Position numbers and translations under genes: made by a program. A stretch of 64,000 bases of DNA. Origin: Acidimicrobiales bacterium (GTDB lineage Bacteria; Actinomycetota; Acidimicrobiia; Acidimicrobiales; SZUA-35). This document shows, one piece after another, positions 24,612-32,982 of the stretch. The notes below the pieces were generated by a model. It did no database searches. It was given only the letters and a program-made list of their open reading frames with translations, and was not told where the DNA came from. The DNA lies in the NCBI GenBank assembly GCA_041394265.1, contig JAWKIO010000005.1, forward strand, positions 248,001-312,000. The letters are read 5' to 3'. Within the stretch, counting starts at the first letter, position 1. Each line of letters begins with the position of its first letter.

Positions 24612-25860
24612 GTTGGTAGCGAATCGGCAGGTGCTTGTAGCCGCTGACGAACGCTGACCGGCTGAGCGTGGCTCCCTCACCCAGTTCGAGTGAGGACAAG
24701 CGCGGCACCAGCTCGGTGAACAGCGAGGTGAGTTCCATCTTCGCCAGGATCGCACCGAGACAGAAATGCACACCGAAGCCGAAACCCAGCTGGTTGTTGG
24801 GCCGGCGACCCACGTCGAAGGTGAAGGGATCCTCGAAGAGGTCTTCGTCGCGGTTGGCCGACCAGTACGACAGGAACACGTCGTCACCAGCCTTGATGGT
24901 CTTGCCACCGAGTTCGTAGTCGACCGTTGCGGTGCGCATGAAGTGCTTCACCGGTGAGGTCCACCGCACGATCTCGTCGACGGCTGTCGGCATCAGGTCG
25001 GGGTTGGCCTGGAGCCGGGCCAGCTGGTCGGGATGTTCGGCCAGGGCTTGCAAACCACCGGCCATGGCATGGGATGTGGTGTCGTGTCCTGCGGTGGCAG
25101 CGATGATGTAGAGCCCGAGCTGCGCCATCACGCCGATCGGCTCGCCGTCGATCTCGGCGTTGGCGACCACGGAACAGAAATCCTCGGTGGGGTTGGCCTG
25201 ACGGTCGGCGGTGATCCCGTTGAAGTAGTTGAAGAAGTCGGCGATGGTCTCGTCGAGGCCGGCGAGCGAGTCGTCGGCATCACGAGCCAGCTCGGGATCC
25301 TCGGCCCCGAACAACTCCTGGGTGAGCTTGAGCATCCGTGGGTAGTCGCTCTCGGGCAGACCCATCATGGCGAGGATCACCTGCAGCGGATACTGGACGG
25401 CAAGGTCGGTGGCGAAGTCCATCTCGCCACCGGCGTCTTCCATCTTCTGGATCGCCTGCGCCGTCAGATCATCGAGCCGGCCCTGCATGCGACGGAGGTT
25501 GCCGGGACGGAACCAACTCGCCGCGAGGTCTCGGTGGGCCTTGTGCTCGGGTCCGTCCATGACGACCAGCGACTTGATGCGATGATCGCCCGACGCCGCT
25601 CGCTGATCGTCGGCCTTCTTCGAACCGAGGATGCCACGCGGCTCGTTGAGGAACTGCTCGTGATGACGCTCGACTTCCATGACGTCGGCGTGCTTGGACA
25701 CGATCCAGAACGGGTGGACGTTCGGATGCTCGACCCAGTGCACCGGATCTTCCGCGCGGATCTTCGCCGCTGCTCGGTGCCACCGTTCCGGGTCGGTGTA
25801 GGACCAACTGTCGAGAAACGCGTGGCCGGCTTCCTCGAGTGAGAGATCGGTGGTGGTCAT
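24598..25860 (-). CDS. Cytochrome P450
   Basis: 420 residues, bacterial class I type. Haem ligand C367 lies in FGFGVHFCLGA, the oxygen-activating I-helix motif is AGHDTTSH, and the K-helix ExxR is EIVRW. The size and the WSYTDPERWHRAAAKIRAEDPVHWVE-type N-terminus resemble soluble actinobacterial P450s acting on steroids or terpenes, but the substrate is not predictable. No ferredoxin or reductase is adjacent apart from the XylT-type protein 2 kb away. GGAGG lies six bases before the ATG. Confidence 0.93.
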   Translation of the reverse strand: MTTTDLSLEEAGHAFLDSWSYTDPERWHRAAAKIRAEDPVHWVEHPNVHPFWIVSKHADVMEVERHHEQFLNEPRGILGSKKADDQRAASGDHRIKSLVVMDGPEHKAHRDLAASWFRPGNLRRMQGRLDDLTAQAIQKMEDAGGEMDFATDLAVQYPLQVILAMMGLPESDYPRMLKLTQELFGAEDPELARDADDSLAGLDETIADFFNYFNGITADRQANPTEDFCSVVANAEIDGEPIGVMAQLGLYIIAATAGHDTTSHAMAGGLQALAEHPDQLARLQANPDLMPTAVDEIVRWTSPVKHFMRTATVDYELGGKTIKAGDDVFLSYWSANRDEDLFEDPFTFDVGRRPNNQLGFGFGVHFCLGAILAKMELTSLFTELVPRLSSLELGEGATLSRSAFVSGYKHLPIRYQLTNG

Positions 25861-25958
25861 GAGCGTCCTCCGCGTCTGCGTGGTGTGGCGGCCACATGAT
25901 CCCCAGCACCAGCGGAAGACGTCAAACTCCGAAGCGCCGCATCGGCGTCAACGCAGCG

Positions 25959-26117
25959 TCAACTCGTCGCGACCGTCCGGAACTTCGACCAGCCGTAGGC
26001 GAGGGCAACGACGAAGACCAGGCTGGCGATGAAGGTCAGCCAGAGCAAACCCTTCACCACGGCCCCCAGGATTCCGAGGGCGGCGAGCAGGACGAGAACG
26101 ATCACGAAGGTCAGCAT
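25959..26117 (-). CDS. Small two-helix membrane protein
   Basis: 52 residues, starting MLTFVIVLV and ending KFRTVATS. Two hydrophobic helices (about 2-21 and 24-43) are separated by VKGLLW. Similar tiny hydrophobic proteins are common in actinobacterial genomes; function unknown. It is shorter than most annotation cut-offs. The even spread of hydrophobic codons and a single plausible ATG support it, but the ribosome site is weak. Confidence 0.5.
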   Translation of the reverse strand: MLTFVIVLVLLAALGILGAVVKGLLWLTFIASLVFVVALAYGWSKFRTVATS

Positions 26118-26252
26118 GCGGTGGCTCTACCCCGTATCGGCGCTCCGCAATCCTCGGTGCGATCACCAAGGCGGCAGGAGGGACATCGGACTCTGTCGGC
26201 TGTGTTGTGGGCCGGTCACGATCGAGTTCGCAGACACTCAGAGGAGTTGGCC

Positions 26253-26621
26253 ATGGCACCGGCGCTGAGCTTCCATTCCTTCGAACTCGACCCCAACGAA
26301 CACCGACTCGATCCGAATGATCGGGTCCGGGCGACGTATCTGGTGGCCAACCGCGACGACAGCGTCGTGCTCGGTGACATCGTCCTCACCCACCATGATC
26401 GAGTCGACAACGGCGGAGCGGTGATCCTTCGGTGTGAACCCGGCCAGCTCCGCATTGAAGGCGAACTGACACCGCACGAGGAGCGGCAGGTCAGCTTGGA
26501 GCTGTTCACCAATGAGCACCTACCGGGGCGTCACACCCTGCAGGTGACCGCGACCTTCAGCTGTCGCCCGGTCTCGCCGGAGGCCGACGCGCGGTTCGAG
26601 TACACCGTGGCTGCTGACTGA
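26253..26621 (+). CDS. Hypothetical beta-sandwich protein
   Basis: 122 residues, no signal peptide. Alternating strands (VRATYLVANR, VVLGDIVLTHHD, GELTPHEERQVSLELF, GRHTLQVTATF) suggest a single Ig-like/CARDB-type beta-sandwich. GAGGAG sits six bases before the ATG. I recognise no family. It is convergent with the luciferase-like gene, with only 6 bp between stops. Confidence 0.65.
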   Translation: MAPALSFHSFELDPNEHRLDPNDRVRATYLVANRDDSVVLGDIVLTHHDRVDNGGAVILRCEPGQLRIEGELTPHEERQVSLELFTNEHLPGRHTLQVTATFSCRPVSPEADARFEYTVAAD

Positions 26622-26627
26622 TGCGCC

Positions 26628-27464
26628 TCAGGCACCGAGCACGGCCCCGAGACGATCGACGTCGCTGGCTCGATACGGGCCACGCATCGAGAAGATGACC
26701 TGATCGACACCGGCCTCGGCCAGCTCGCGGGCTCGCTCCGCCAACTGGCCGGGATCGTCGTCGGCGTTCCACGCAAGGTGGGCGGATCGCTTGATCTCTC
26801 GGTGGTCGCGGCCGAGCGCCTCGCAGTGGCCGATCAGCGAGTCGTTCTTGTCGTGCCACTCGTCGACTGATCCGAACGAGGCATCCCACTTCTGGGCGTG
26901 TCGAGCAACGATCTTCAGGGTGCGCTTTCGCCCGCTCCCGCCGATCAACAGCGGGACCCCACCGACTTGCACCGGCTTCGGCTCGCAGTAGGCATCGGCC
27001 AGTTGGAAGTACGCACCGTCGAAATTGGTGACTCGCTGGGAGAGCAGGCTGGTGATGACCTCGACACCCTCTTCGAAGCGGTCGAGTCGTTCCTTGATCG
27101 AGCCGAGCTCGATGCCATAGGCGCTCGATTCCTCGATGTTCCACCCGGCGCCGAGCCCGAGGTCGAAGCGCCCATTCGAGATGATGTCGACGGTTGCCGC
27201 CATGTTCGCCGTGACCGCCGGGTGGCGGTAGTGCATCCCGTTCACCATGGTCCCGATCCGGATACGGGAGGTTGCCTGCGCCAGCGCCGCGAGCATGGTC
27301 CAACCTTCGAGGCAGGTGCCGTGGGTGTCGCCGACGAGCGGATAGAAGTGATCGAAGTTCCACGCCTGGGCGAAGGCATCGCACTCGTCGGTCGCCCGCC
27401 AGACGTCGAGGAAGTCCTGCCACGCCCCATGCTGTGGTGGGGTCTTCACTGCGTACTCGACCAT
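26628..27464 (-). CDS. LLM-class (luciferase-like) F420-dependent oxidoreductase
   Basis: 278 residues. A bacterial-luciferase-like TIM barrel: AWNFDHFYPL near the start, AALAQATSRIRIGTMVNGMHYRHPA, and NGRFDLGLGAGWN are signatures of F420- or FMN-dependent members. It is expected to oxidise or oxygenate a small organic substrate. GGAGG lies five bases before the ATG at 27464; the much longer open frame upstream is antisense to the next gene. It is divergent from a second, different LLM gene. Confidence 0.87.
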   Translation of the reverse strand: MVEYAVKTPPQHGAWQDFLDVWRATDECDAFAQAWNFDHFYPLVGDTHGTCLEGWTMLAALAQATSRIRIGTMVNGMHYRHPAVTANMAATVDIISNGRFDLGLGAGWNIEESSAYGIELGSIKERLDRFEEGVEVITSLLSQRVTNFDGAYFQLADAYCEPKPVQVGGVPLLIGGSGRKRTLKIVARHAQKWDASFGSVDEWHDKNDSLIGHCEALGRDHREIKRSAHLAWNADDDPGQLAERARELAEAGVDQVIFSMRGPYRASDVDRLGAVLGA

Positions 27465-27560
27465 GACATCCTCCGGTATTCGACCTACCTCGTGCGTGGG
27501 CAAGACTGACACAGTCGTGTGGCTCGCGCTCTGGTTCGACCTGGACGCTACGCTCCGCCC

Positions 27561-28448
27561 ATGCAGCTCGGGGCGATGTTCGGTGGGGTGTCGATGGGGC
27601 GGGACTTCGCCACGATCAGCGAGGCCGCGCGGGCACTCGAAGCGGCCGGGTTCGACAGCATCTCGACCAACGACCATGTCGTCGGTGCCCATCCGGACCG
27701 CTCCGACGGCGTGAAGATGAACACCTACACCACCGCGGTCCACGAACCGATCGTGCTGTTGTCGATGCTCGCTGCGGTCACCTCGAGGATCGAACTCGCG
27801 ACCTCCATCATCATCGCCCCGCAACGCCAGACCGTGCTGCTCGCCAAACAGGTCGCCGAGCTCGATCTGCTCTCGAACGGACGTGTTCGCCTGGGCCTTG
27901 GCATCGGTCGGAACTGGATCGAATACGAAGCGCTCAACGAGGAATTCGGCACTCGTGGTCGCCGACTGGAAGAACAGATCGAGGTCCTCCGACTTCTGTG
28001 GCGAGACGAGTTGGTCACCTTCGAGGGACGATGGCACACCCTCGATCGTGTCGGCATCAACCCCCGGCCATTGCGCGAGTCCATCCCGATCTGGCTCGGT
28101 GCCTATGTCAACAGTGTCTCCGAGCGAGTGCTCGAACGAATCGGACGGCTGGCCGATGGTTGGATGCCGCAGTATCCGCCCGATGTCCTCGCGCCCGCGA
28201 TCGAGAGCGTGCGCCGATCGGCAGAGACGGCAGGGCGGCGGTTCGAGGACATCGATATGGAATGCGTCGTCACCGCATCCCCGGGTGATTCCTCCGATCA
28301 GTGGCTCGAGTTGGCCGGCGCCTACCGCGAGCTCGGTGCCACCCACCTGAAGGTGGCTCCGGGGTACGTCGCCGATCAGACGCCCCGTGACCGCGTGGAC
28401 CTCATGCTGCGCTGGCACGAGACGGTGCATCCGGCCTTCGGCTCGTGA
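27561..28448 (+). CDS. LLM-class (luciferase-like) oxidoreductase
   Basis: 295 residues. MQLGAMFGGV start, FDSISTNDHVVG, TSRIELATSIIIAPQRQTVLLAKQ and NGRVRLGLGIGRN place it in the luciferase-like F420 superfamily, but it is only distantly related to its divergent neighbour. TACGCT at 27549-27554 followed by six bases and ATG suggests a leaderless transcript. It ends 16 bp from the convergent TetR gene. Substrate unknown. Confidence 0.87.
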   Translation: MQLGAMFGGVSMGRDFATISEAARALEAAGFDSISTNDHVVGAHPDRSDGVKMNTYTTAVHEPIVLLSMLAAVTSRIELATSIIIAPQRQTVLLAKQVAELDLLSNGRVRLGLGIGRNWIEYEALNEEFGTRGRRLEEQIEVLRLLWRDELVTFEGRWHTLDRVGINPRPLRESIPIWLGAYVNSVSERVLERIGRLADGWMPQYPPDVLAPAIESVRRSAETAGRRFEDIDMECVVTASPGDSSDQWLELAGAYRELGATHLKVAPGYVADQTPRDRVDLMLRWHETVHPAFGS

Positions 28449-28464
28449 CGCTGGCGAACTCCGT

Positions 28465-29082
28465 TCAGGATGGCCCGACCAGCTCGAGTCGATCCCCGTC
28501 GAACTCGTAGCCATCGGCGAGCAGGCCACGAACATAGAAGGCGGCGAGCTGATGGGCCACGGTGTCGGGGGCGGCATCGTCGCCGTACATCCATCGCACC
28601 GATCCGTACATCCCGTCGAAGATCGAACGCACGACGATGTCGGCATCGATCCCTTGGCGAAAGACGCCTTCGTCGACCCCTCGCTCCACCAGATCGATCC
28701 ACGTGAGGCGACCACGCTGACGAGCGGCCTCGGTGTCGGCCAATGCCGGTGTATCGCGGATGTAGGCCTTGTCGACGCTCAGGATCTTCGCCGCATCGGG
28801 TTCCTGTCCAACCCAATGAACAAAGCGAGTGATGAGTTCGTAGAGGGCGACGGCCGAGTTGGCCGACTCGTCGATCACCGATCGCGACATCGCCATCCGG
28901 TGAGCCATCCCGGTGCCGACCGCCTCGGCCACCATCTGCTCCTTCGAGTCAAAGTGGTGGTAGAGGCTGCCAGAGAGGATGCCCGCCTCTTCCGCTATCT
29001 GGCGCACGGAGGTGTTGGCAACGCCCTGCTCGGCGAACAGGCGCATCGCGATCGACAACAGCTCGGAACGTCGAGACGTCAT
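28465..29082 (-). CDS. TetR family regulator, KstR2-like
   Basis: 205 residues from ATG 29082 (213 if GTG 29106 is used). The HTH region SRRSELLSIAMRLFAEQG, SVRQIAEEAGILSGSLYHHFDSKEQMVAE is very similar to mycobacterial KstR2, the CoA-ester-responsive repressor of sterol C/D-ring catabolism. KstR2 recognises AnCAAGnnCTTGnT (recalled from literature); a near match occurs at 39931-39946 in this window. It lies downstream of the ring-hydroxylating dioxygenase operon on the same strand. The effector here is unknown. Confidence 0.85.
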   Translation of the reverse strand: MTSRRSELLSIAMRLFAEQGVANTSVRQIAEEAGILSGSLYHHFDSKEQMVAEAVGTGMAHRMAMSRSVIDESANSAVALYELITRFVHWVGQEPDAAKILSVDKAYIRDTPALADTEAARQRGRLTWIDLVERGVDEGVFRQGIDADIVVRSIFDGMYGSVRWMYGDDAAPDTVAHQLAAFYVRGLLADGYEFDGDRLELVGPS

Positions 29083-29241
29083 GGATCGAGAAGCTGCATC
29101 GTTCACGCTCAGGCGGAATCCTTCACTCGGGGCCGCCGCGGATCACCCGCTGCGGTCGCAGTTCGCAGGAGTCTAGGCACACCACCCCTCACGAGCACTT
29201 TCCGGCCCACCGCCGACCACCCACGGGCCACTCATCGCTCT

Positions 29242-29346
29242 GAACTGTCCCCACTCGAGCCCATCTCGGCGAACTGTCAACACTGGAGCCCGCTTCTGAG
29301 CTTCAGTACGGACAGTTCGCCGGTTTGGGCTTCAGCGTCAACAGTT
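29242..29346. repeat. Four-copy 29-bp-period repeat, two direct and two inverted (BIME-like)
   Basis: A roughly 20-bp unit close to AACTGTCAACACTGGAGCCC occurs forward at 29242-29262 and 29271-29291 and reversed at 29298-29321 and 29327-29346, each pair offset by 29 bp. The inner pair forms a long imperfect hairpin at 29268-29321. The array fills the space between the 3' end of aroE and the tetR promoter region. The rest of 29083-29241 holds a possible -10 (TAGACT, minus strand, 29170-29175) and nothing else recognised. Confidence 0.75.
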
Positions 29347-29366
29347 GGGGCTCCTGCGAGAGTGGG

Positions 29367-30254
29367 TCAGCGTTGCGGCTTCGTGCCCGGGGCCGTATCG
29401 ACCGCTTGCCACAGCTCGGCCTCGAGCTGGGTTGCGATCGATGGGTCGAGTTCGCCGCCGGTGAAGTGGGCGTACGCGTCGAGGCCCTGCCCGAGGAACA
29501 GTTCGAACCCGCTGAGCACGTCGACGCCCCGCTCCCGTGCGCGGACGAGGAGAGGGGTCCCGATCGGCGAATACACCGCATCGAACAACCAGGCCTGGCT
29601 GCCGATGACGTCGAGGTCGACGGGTGCGCCGGGAGCGAAGTACATGCCGATCGGTGTCCCGTTCACGACACCGTCGGCGCCGTCCGCTGCTGCCTCGGCG
29701 GTCGATGCCATGACGACTGTCAGGTGGTCGAACCGAGACTCGAGCGCTGCTGCGAGCAGTCGCGACTTGTCGGAGTCGAGGTCGAAGAGGCGGAGCTCGA
29801 TGGCGCCGAGCTCACCGAGCGCGAATGCAAGCGCTCGTCCCACACCACCCGTGCCGACGAGCGCCACGACTCCCGGTGACCGGTACGGCCAGCGGTGGTG
29901 CCAACGCCGCTGGAAGCCGCTGAAGTCGGTGTTGTGAGCCACCGGCTGGGGTTGGTCGCCACCGAGGAGCACCGTGTTCACCGCGCCGATCACTCGAACA
30001 CTCGGATCATCGACCCGAGTGATGGCGGCGACTCGTTCCTTGAAGGAAAAGGTCACATTCAGCCCGTCGAACCCTTGTGAGCGGTAGTGCTCGATCAGCG
30101 CCGGAATCTGGTCGACCTCGCCAGCGTCGTGCTCGAGCAGTTCATAGGTGATGTCGATCCCGGACAGCTGACCCGCTCGGATGTGGAAGGCCGGCGCCAT
30201 GGACCGTGCGATGCCGGACCCGACCAAGCCAAGCCGGAGTGAGGAGGTGGTCAC
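29367..30254 (-). CDS. aroE: Shikimate/quinate dehydrogenase family protein
   Basis: 295 residues. GLNVTFSFKE (substrate Lys in the FKE segment), GAVNTV, NTDFSGF with the catalytic Asp, VGTGGVGRA for NADP binding and NGTPIGM identify the AroE fold. It normally reduces 3-dehydroshikimate or oxidises quinate/shikimate. As the last gene of an aromatic-degradation operon (4-bp overlap with the hydrolase) it may serve peripheral quinate/shikimate use or a related carbocycle rather than biosynthesis; this is inference. The VNGTPIGM segment replaces the usual NATP by NGTP. Confidence 0.85.
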   Translation of the reverse strand: MTTSSLRLGLVGSGIARSMAPAFHIRAGQLSGIDITYELLEHDAGEVDQIPALIEHYRSQGFDGLNVTFSFKERVAAITRVDDPSVRVIGAVNTVLLGGDQPQPVAHNTDFSGFQRRWHHRWPYRSPGVVALVGTGGVGRALAFALGELGAIELRLFDLDSDKSRLLAAALESRFDHLTVVMASTAEAAADGADGVVNGTPIGMYFAPGAPVDLDVIGSQAWLFDAVYSPIGTPLLVRARERGVDVLSGFELFLGQGLDAYAHFTGGELDPSIATQLEAELWQAVDTAPGTKPQR

Positions 30255-31126
30255 CGATGGGCGATGGCGTGGATGGCGTCGGCCACCTGTGGGATGACCT
30301 TCGACGACAGCTCGTGGCCCATCTCGGCGAGGACCAACAGGTCGGCGCCCGCCACCGCCTCAGCCGTCGCGATCCCACCGGTCCAGGAGATGATCGAGTC
30401 CTCTCGTCCGTGCACCACGAGAAACGGCACCTCGACCGAACGAAGTCCCTCGGTTCGATCGCCGGTCGCATAGATCGCCGCCTGCTGGAAGGCCGCACCA
30501 GCCGGATAGAAACTGCGGTCGTAGGTGGCGGCGCACCGGATCTCGGACTCCTCGCGATCCCACAGCGGGCCGGCGAGGATCCGGTTGCGTTCGACGGTTT
30601 GGGCGATCACCGCCTCTCGGCCGTCGGCCGGCGGAGCGAGGAGCGCCGTCAACGCCTCGCGGGTGGGCTTGCCGACGGAGCGGTCGCCGGTGGTCGACAT
30701 GATCGAGGTCACCGAACGGAGGCGCTCGGGATGCTCGATGGCCATCACCTGCACGATCATGCCGCCCATCGACACCCCGACGACGTGCGCCGACTCGTAG
30801 CCGAGGTGTTCGATCAAGCCGACGGCGTCATCGGACATGGCCGACAGCGTGTAGGGAACATCGGGGGTCACGTCCTCGCCTTCCATCGTTCGGGCGAGGA
30901 TGGCGGCGGCATCGGGCGGTTCGGCCGGGGTCTTGTGCGACAACCCGCTGTCGCGGTTGTCGTGGCGGATGACGTAGAAGCCTCGGTCGACGAGCGCTTG
31001 CACGAACTCGTCGGGCCACGTGATCAACTGGGCGGTGAAGCCCATGACCAGAAGCACCGGTTCGGCGTCGGGATCGCCCGAGGTCTCGTAGCAGATGTCG
31101 ATGCCATTGACGGTTGCGATGGGCAT
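30251..31126 (-). CDS. Alpha/beta hydrolase
   Basis: 291 residues. The nucleophile elbow is GVSMGG, the acid is expected near VHGREDSI and the His in EMGHELS. LLVMGFTAQLITWPDEFVQAL and RHDNRDSGLS match the aclacinomycin methylesterase-like/RdmC group common in actinobacteria. In the context of a ring-cleavage operon it could hydrolyse the C-C bond of a meta-cleavage product or an ester. It overlaps aroE by 4 bp and follows the amidohydrolase by 15 bp. Confidence 0.85.
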   Translation of the reverse strand: MPIATVNGIDICYETSGDPDAEPVLLVMGFTAQLITWPDEFVQALVDRGFYVIRHDNRDSGLSHKTPAEPPDAAAILARTMEGEDVTPDVPYTLSAMSDDAVGLIEHLGYESAHVVGVSMGGMIVQVMAIEHPERLRSVTSIMSTTGDRSVGKPTREALTALLAPPADGREAVIAQTVERNRILAGPLWDREESEIRCAATYDRSFYPAGAAFQQAAIYATGDRTEGLRSVEVPFLVVHGREDSIISWTGGIATAEAVAGADLLVLAEMGHELSSKVIPQVADAIHAIAHR

Positions 31127-31141
31127 GGGTTCCTTCTGGTG

Positions 31142-32137
31142 TCAGGCCTCGGGCCGCAGGCCGAGGAAGTCGAGGGCATTGGCGCCGAGGCAACCGTCGT
31201 GAAGTCCGGACGCGACCGACTTCGTATCACGGAGCATCGCTTGCTGCTCGTCGAGGGCACCAGGGAAGAACGGATGGTCGGTCCCGAACATGATGTGGTC
31301 GGCACCGAACCGGTCGACCAGGATCGGTAGCAGCGCAGTGTCGAACACGAGGGTGTCGACCCACAGGCTGCGAACGAGGTCGTCGAGGTGAGCCGCAGCC
31401 GACGCATTGCGCGCCGCCATGAGCCGCAGTCGGGGGTGGGTCCATCCGAAGGTGCCGCAACCGTGCGACAGAGCGATGCGGAGATCGGCGTGGCGATCGA
31501 GCACCCCGCCATACACCAGTGCCGCTGCAGCAAGCGCCGTGTCGGTGAGCATCCCGATCCCGAACTCATACGGCATGCCGCTTCGCCGCGTGGCGATGCG
31601 CTGGTGCGCCGGATGGATGAACACCGGCACCTGCTCCTGAGCCGCCGCAGCCCAGAACGGCTCGAACCTCGGGTCGTCGAGTTCGCAGCCGTCGACCATC
31701 GCCGTGATCTCGATGCCGACCATGCCCGCCGACATGATGCGGGCCATCTCGGCGATGGCGAGGTCGGGGTCCTGGAGTGGTACAGCACCGAGTGCCAGCA
31801 GCCGACCGTCTGACCGACGGCTGGCATCGATCAGGCCGTCGTTCTGCGCTGCGAGGAAGGCAGCTGCTTCCTTCGGCGGCGCCCAGTCGACGAGGGTGAC
31901 CGGGACGGGCGAGATGACCTGTCGTTCCACGCCGGAGGCATCGAGCTCTGCCACCCGACTCGTGACGTCGAAGCAAGGAGGGCGAACCTGGCGGAACACC
32001 GTGGCGCCCTGCATCAGCCGAGGCGAGTCGTCGACGACGAGGCTGGGCCAGCGCTGATCACCCGTCGTTGCGGCAAGATCGGGAAGGCCTTCCGGGAAGT
32101 GGTGAGCATGGAAGTCGACGACCACGGGACCCGTCAT
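31142..32137 (-). CDS. Amidohydrolase family protein (ACMSD/LigJ-like)
   Basis: 331 residues, amidohydrolase TIM barrel. Metal ligands are visible in DFHAHHFP (HxH), IHPAH, LSHGCG and the final Asp in GTDHPF. The HPAH and SHGCG pattern is that of the ACMSD-related group, which includes decarboxylases of carboxymuconate semialdehyde and the hydratase LigJ of the protocatechuate 4,5-pathway. With a LigB-type dioxygenase in the same operon a role on the ring-cleavage product is likely. The ATG overlaps the SDR stop by 4 bp. Confidence 0.85.
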   Translation of the reverse strand: MTGPVVVDFHAHHFPEGLPDLAATTGDQRWPSLVVDDSPRLMQGATVFRQVRPPCFDVTSRVAELDASGVERQVISPVPVTLVDWAPPKEAAAFLAAQNDGLIDASRRSDGRLLALGAVPLQDPDLAIAEMARIMSAGMVGIEITAMVDGCELDDPRFEPFWAAAAQEQVPVFIHPAHQRIATRRSGMPYEFGIGMLTDTALAAAALVYGGVLDRHADLRIALSHGCGTFGWTHPRLRLMAARNASAAAHLDDLVRSLWVDTLVFDTALLPILVDRFGADHIMFGTDHPFFPGALDEQQAMLRDTKSVASGLHDGCLGANALDFLGLRPEA

Positions 32138-32982
32138 CGTCGCTCACCTTCCGCCGACCCGCCGGGGACGCGTGCAGGAAGCTGCGGCCAGTACTTCGCC
32201 AGCGCTCCCCCATCGACCCGAACATCGGTGCCTGTCATCATGGCGGCGGCGTCCGAGGCGAGGAAGACGAGCGGCCCCACGTAGTCTGACGGCGTCGGCA
32301 GACGCTCCCACGGATTCAGTCCGGCGAAGTCGACCAGCCCAGCATCGGCTGCAGCCGAGATGGCTCGATCGAACCGGCGAGCGAGTTCCGGATCATCGGG
32401 CATGGTGGCGGTCGGGGTGAGACTGTTGACCCGTATGCCGTGCGGCGCGAGCTCCATGGCGACCGATCGGGTGAAGTTGATCATGCCTGACTTCGCTGTG
32501 CAGTAGCCGACGTTGCCGGCCTGCCCCTGCCATGCCGCGGTCGACAAGATGTTGATGACCGAACCCCGAACACCTCGCTCGACCATCGATCGGGTGACGG
32601 CTTGGGTCATGAGGAACGATCCGCCCAGCACGATGTCGACCTGGCGGCGGAACCGCTCGATCGGCATGTCGAGCACGCCGGCTTGGTCGAATGCAACCGC
32701 GTTGTTGACGAGGATGTCGATCCGGCCGAAGCGGTCGATCACATCGTCGACGGCGTCCGACACCGCCCCGGGGTCGGTGACGTCGAATGGTGCGGCGAGC
32801 GCCTTGCCAGCCGCCGCCGTGATGGTGGCGGCTCGCGCCTCGGCGGTGGCGGCGACGATGTCGTTGCACACCACCGTTGCTCCGGCAGCAGCGAGACCCG
32901 AGGCCAGGACGCCGCCGATGTTGGGACTCGTACCGGTGACGATGGCGACCTTGCCATGGAGGGCGCCGGGGTCGGCGCTCAC
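32134..32982 (-). CDS. SDR, probable cis-dihydrodiol dehydrogenase
   Basis: 282 residues. The cofactor motif is TGTSPNIGG, a variant of TGxxxGxG; NNA, the Ser in LSTAAW and YCTAK form the active site. In operons with Rieske alpha and beta subunits an SDR normally rearomatises the cis-dihydrodiol to a catechol, which fits the LigB ring-cleavage gene just upstream. The GTG start at 32982 is supported by a GTGA overlap with the LigB stop. Confidence 0.8.
   Translation of the reverse strand: MSADPGALHGKVAIVTGTSPNIGGVLASGLAAAGATVVCNDIVAATAEARAATITAAAGKALAAPFDVTDPGAVSDAVDDVIDRFGRIDILVNNAVAFDQAGVLDMPIERFRRQVDIVLGGSFLMTQAVTRSMVERGVRGSVINILSTAAWQGQAGNVGYCTAKSGMINFTRSVAMELAPHGIRVNSLTPTATMPDDPELARRFDRAISAAADAGLVDFAGLNPWERLPTPSDYVGPLVFLASDAAAMMTGTDVRVDGGALAKYWPQLPARVPGGSAEGERR

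Noticed and set aside
26628..28715. A single very long minus-strand open frame of 695 codons
   Set aside because: Only the last 278 codons (from 27464, with a strong GGAGG) match the luciferase-like family; the rest is antisense to the other luciferase-like gene and is low-complexity shadow sequence.
29268..29321. Intrinsic terminator after aroE
   Set aside because: The hairpin is real but long and imperfect with no T tract, and it belongs to a four-unit repeat, so a repeat-element call is safer.
30036..30055. Possible CTTG/CAAG operator-like sequence (CCTTGAAGG) in aroE
   Set aside because: It lies inside the coding sequence, is short, and does not match the KstR2-type core.
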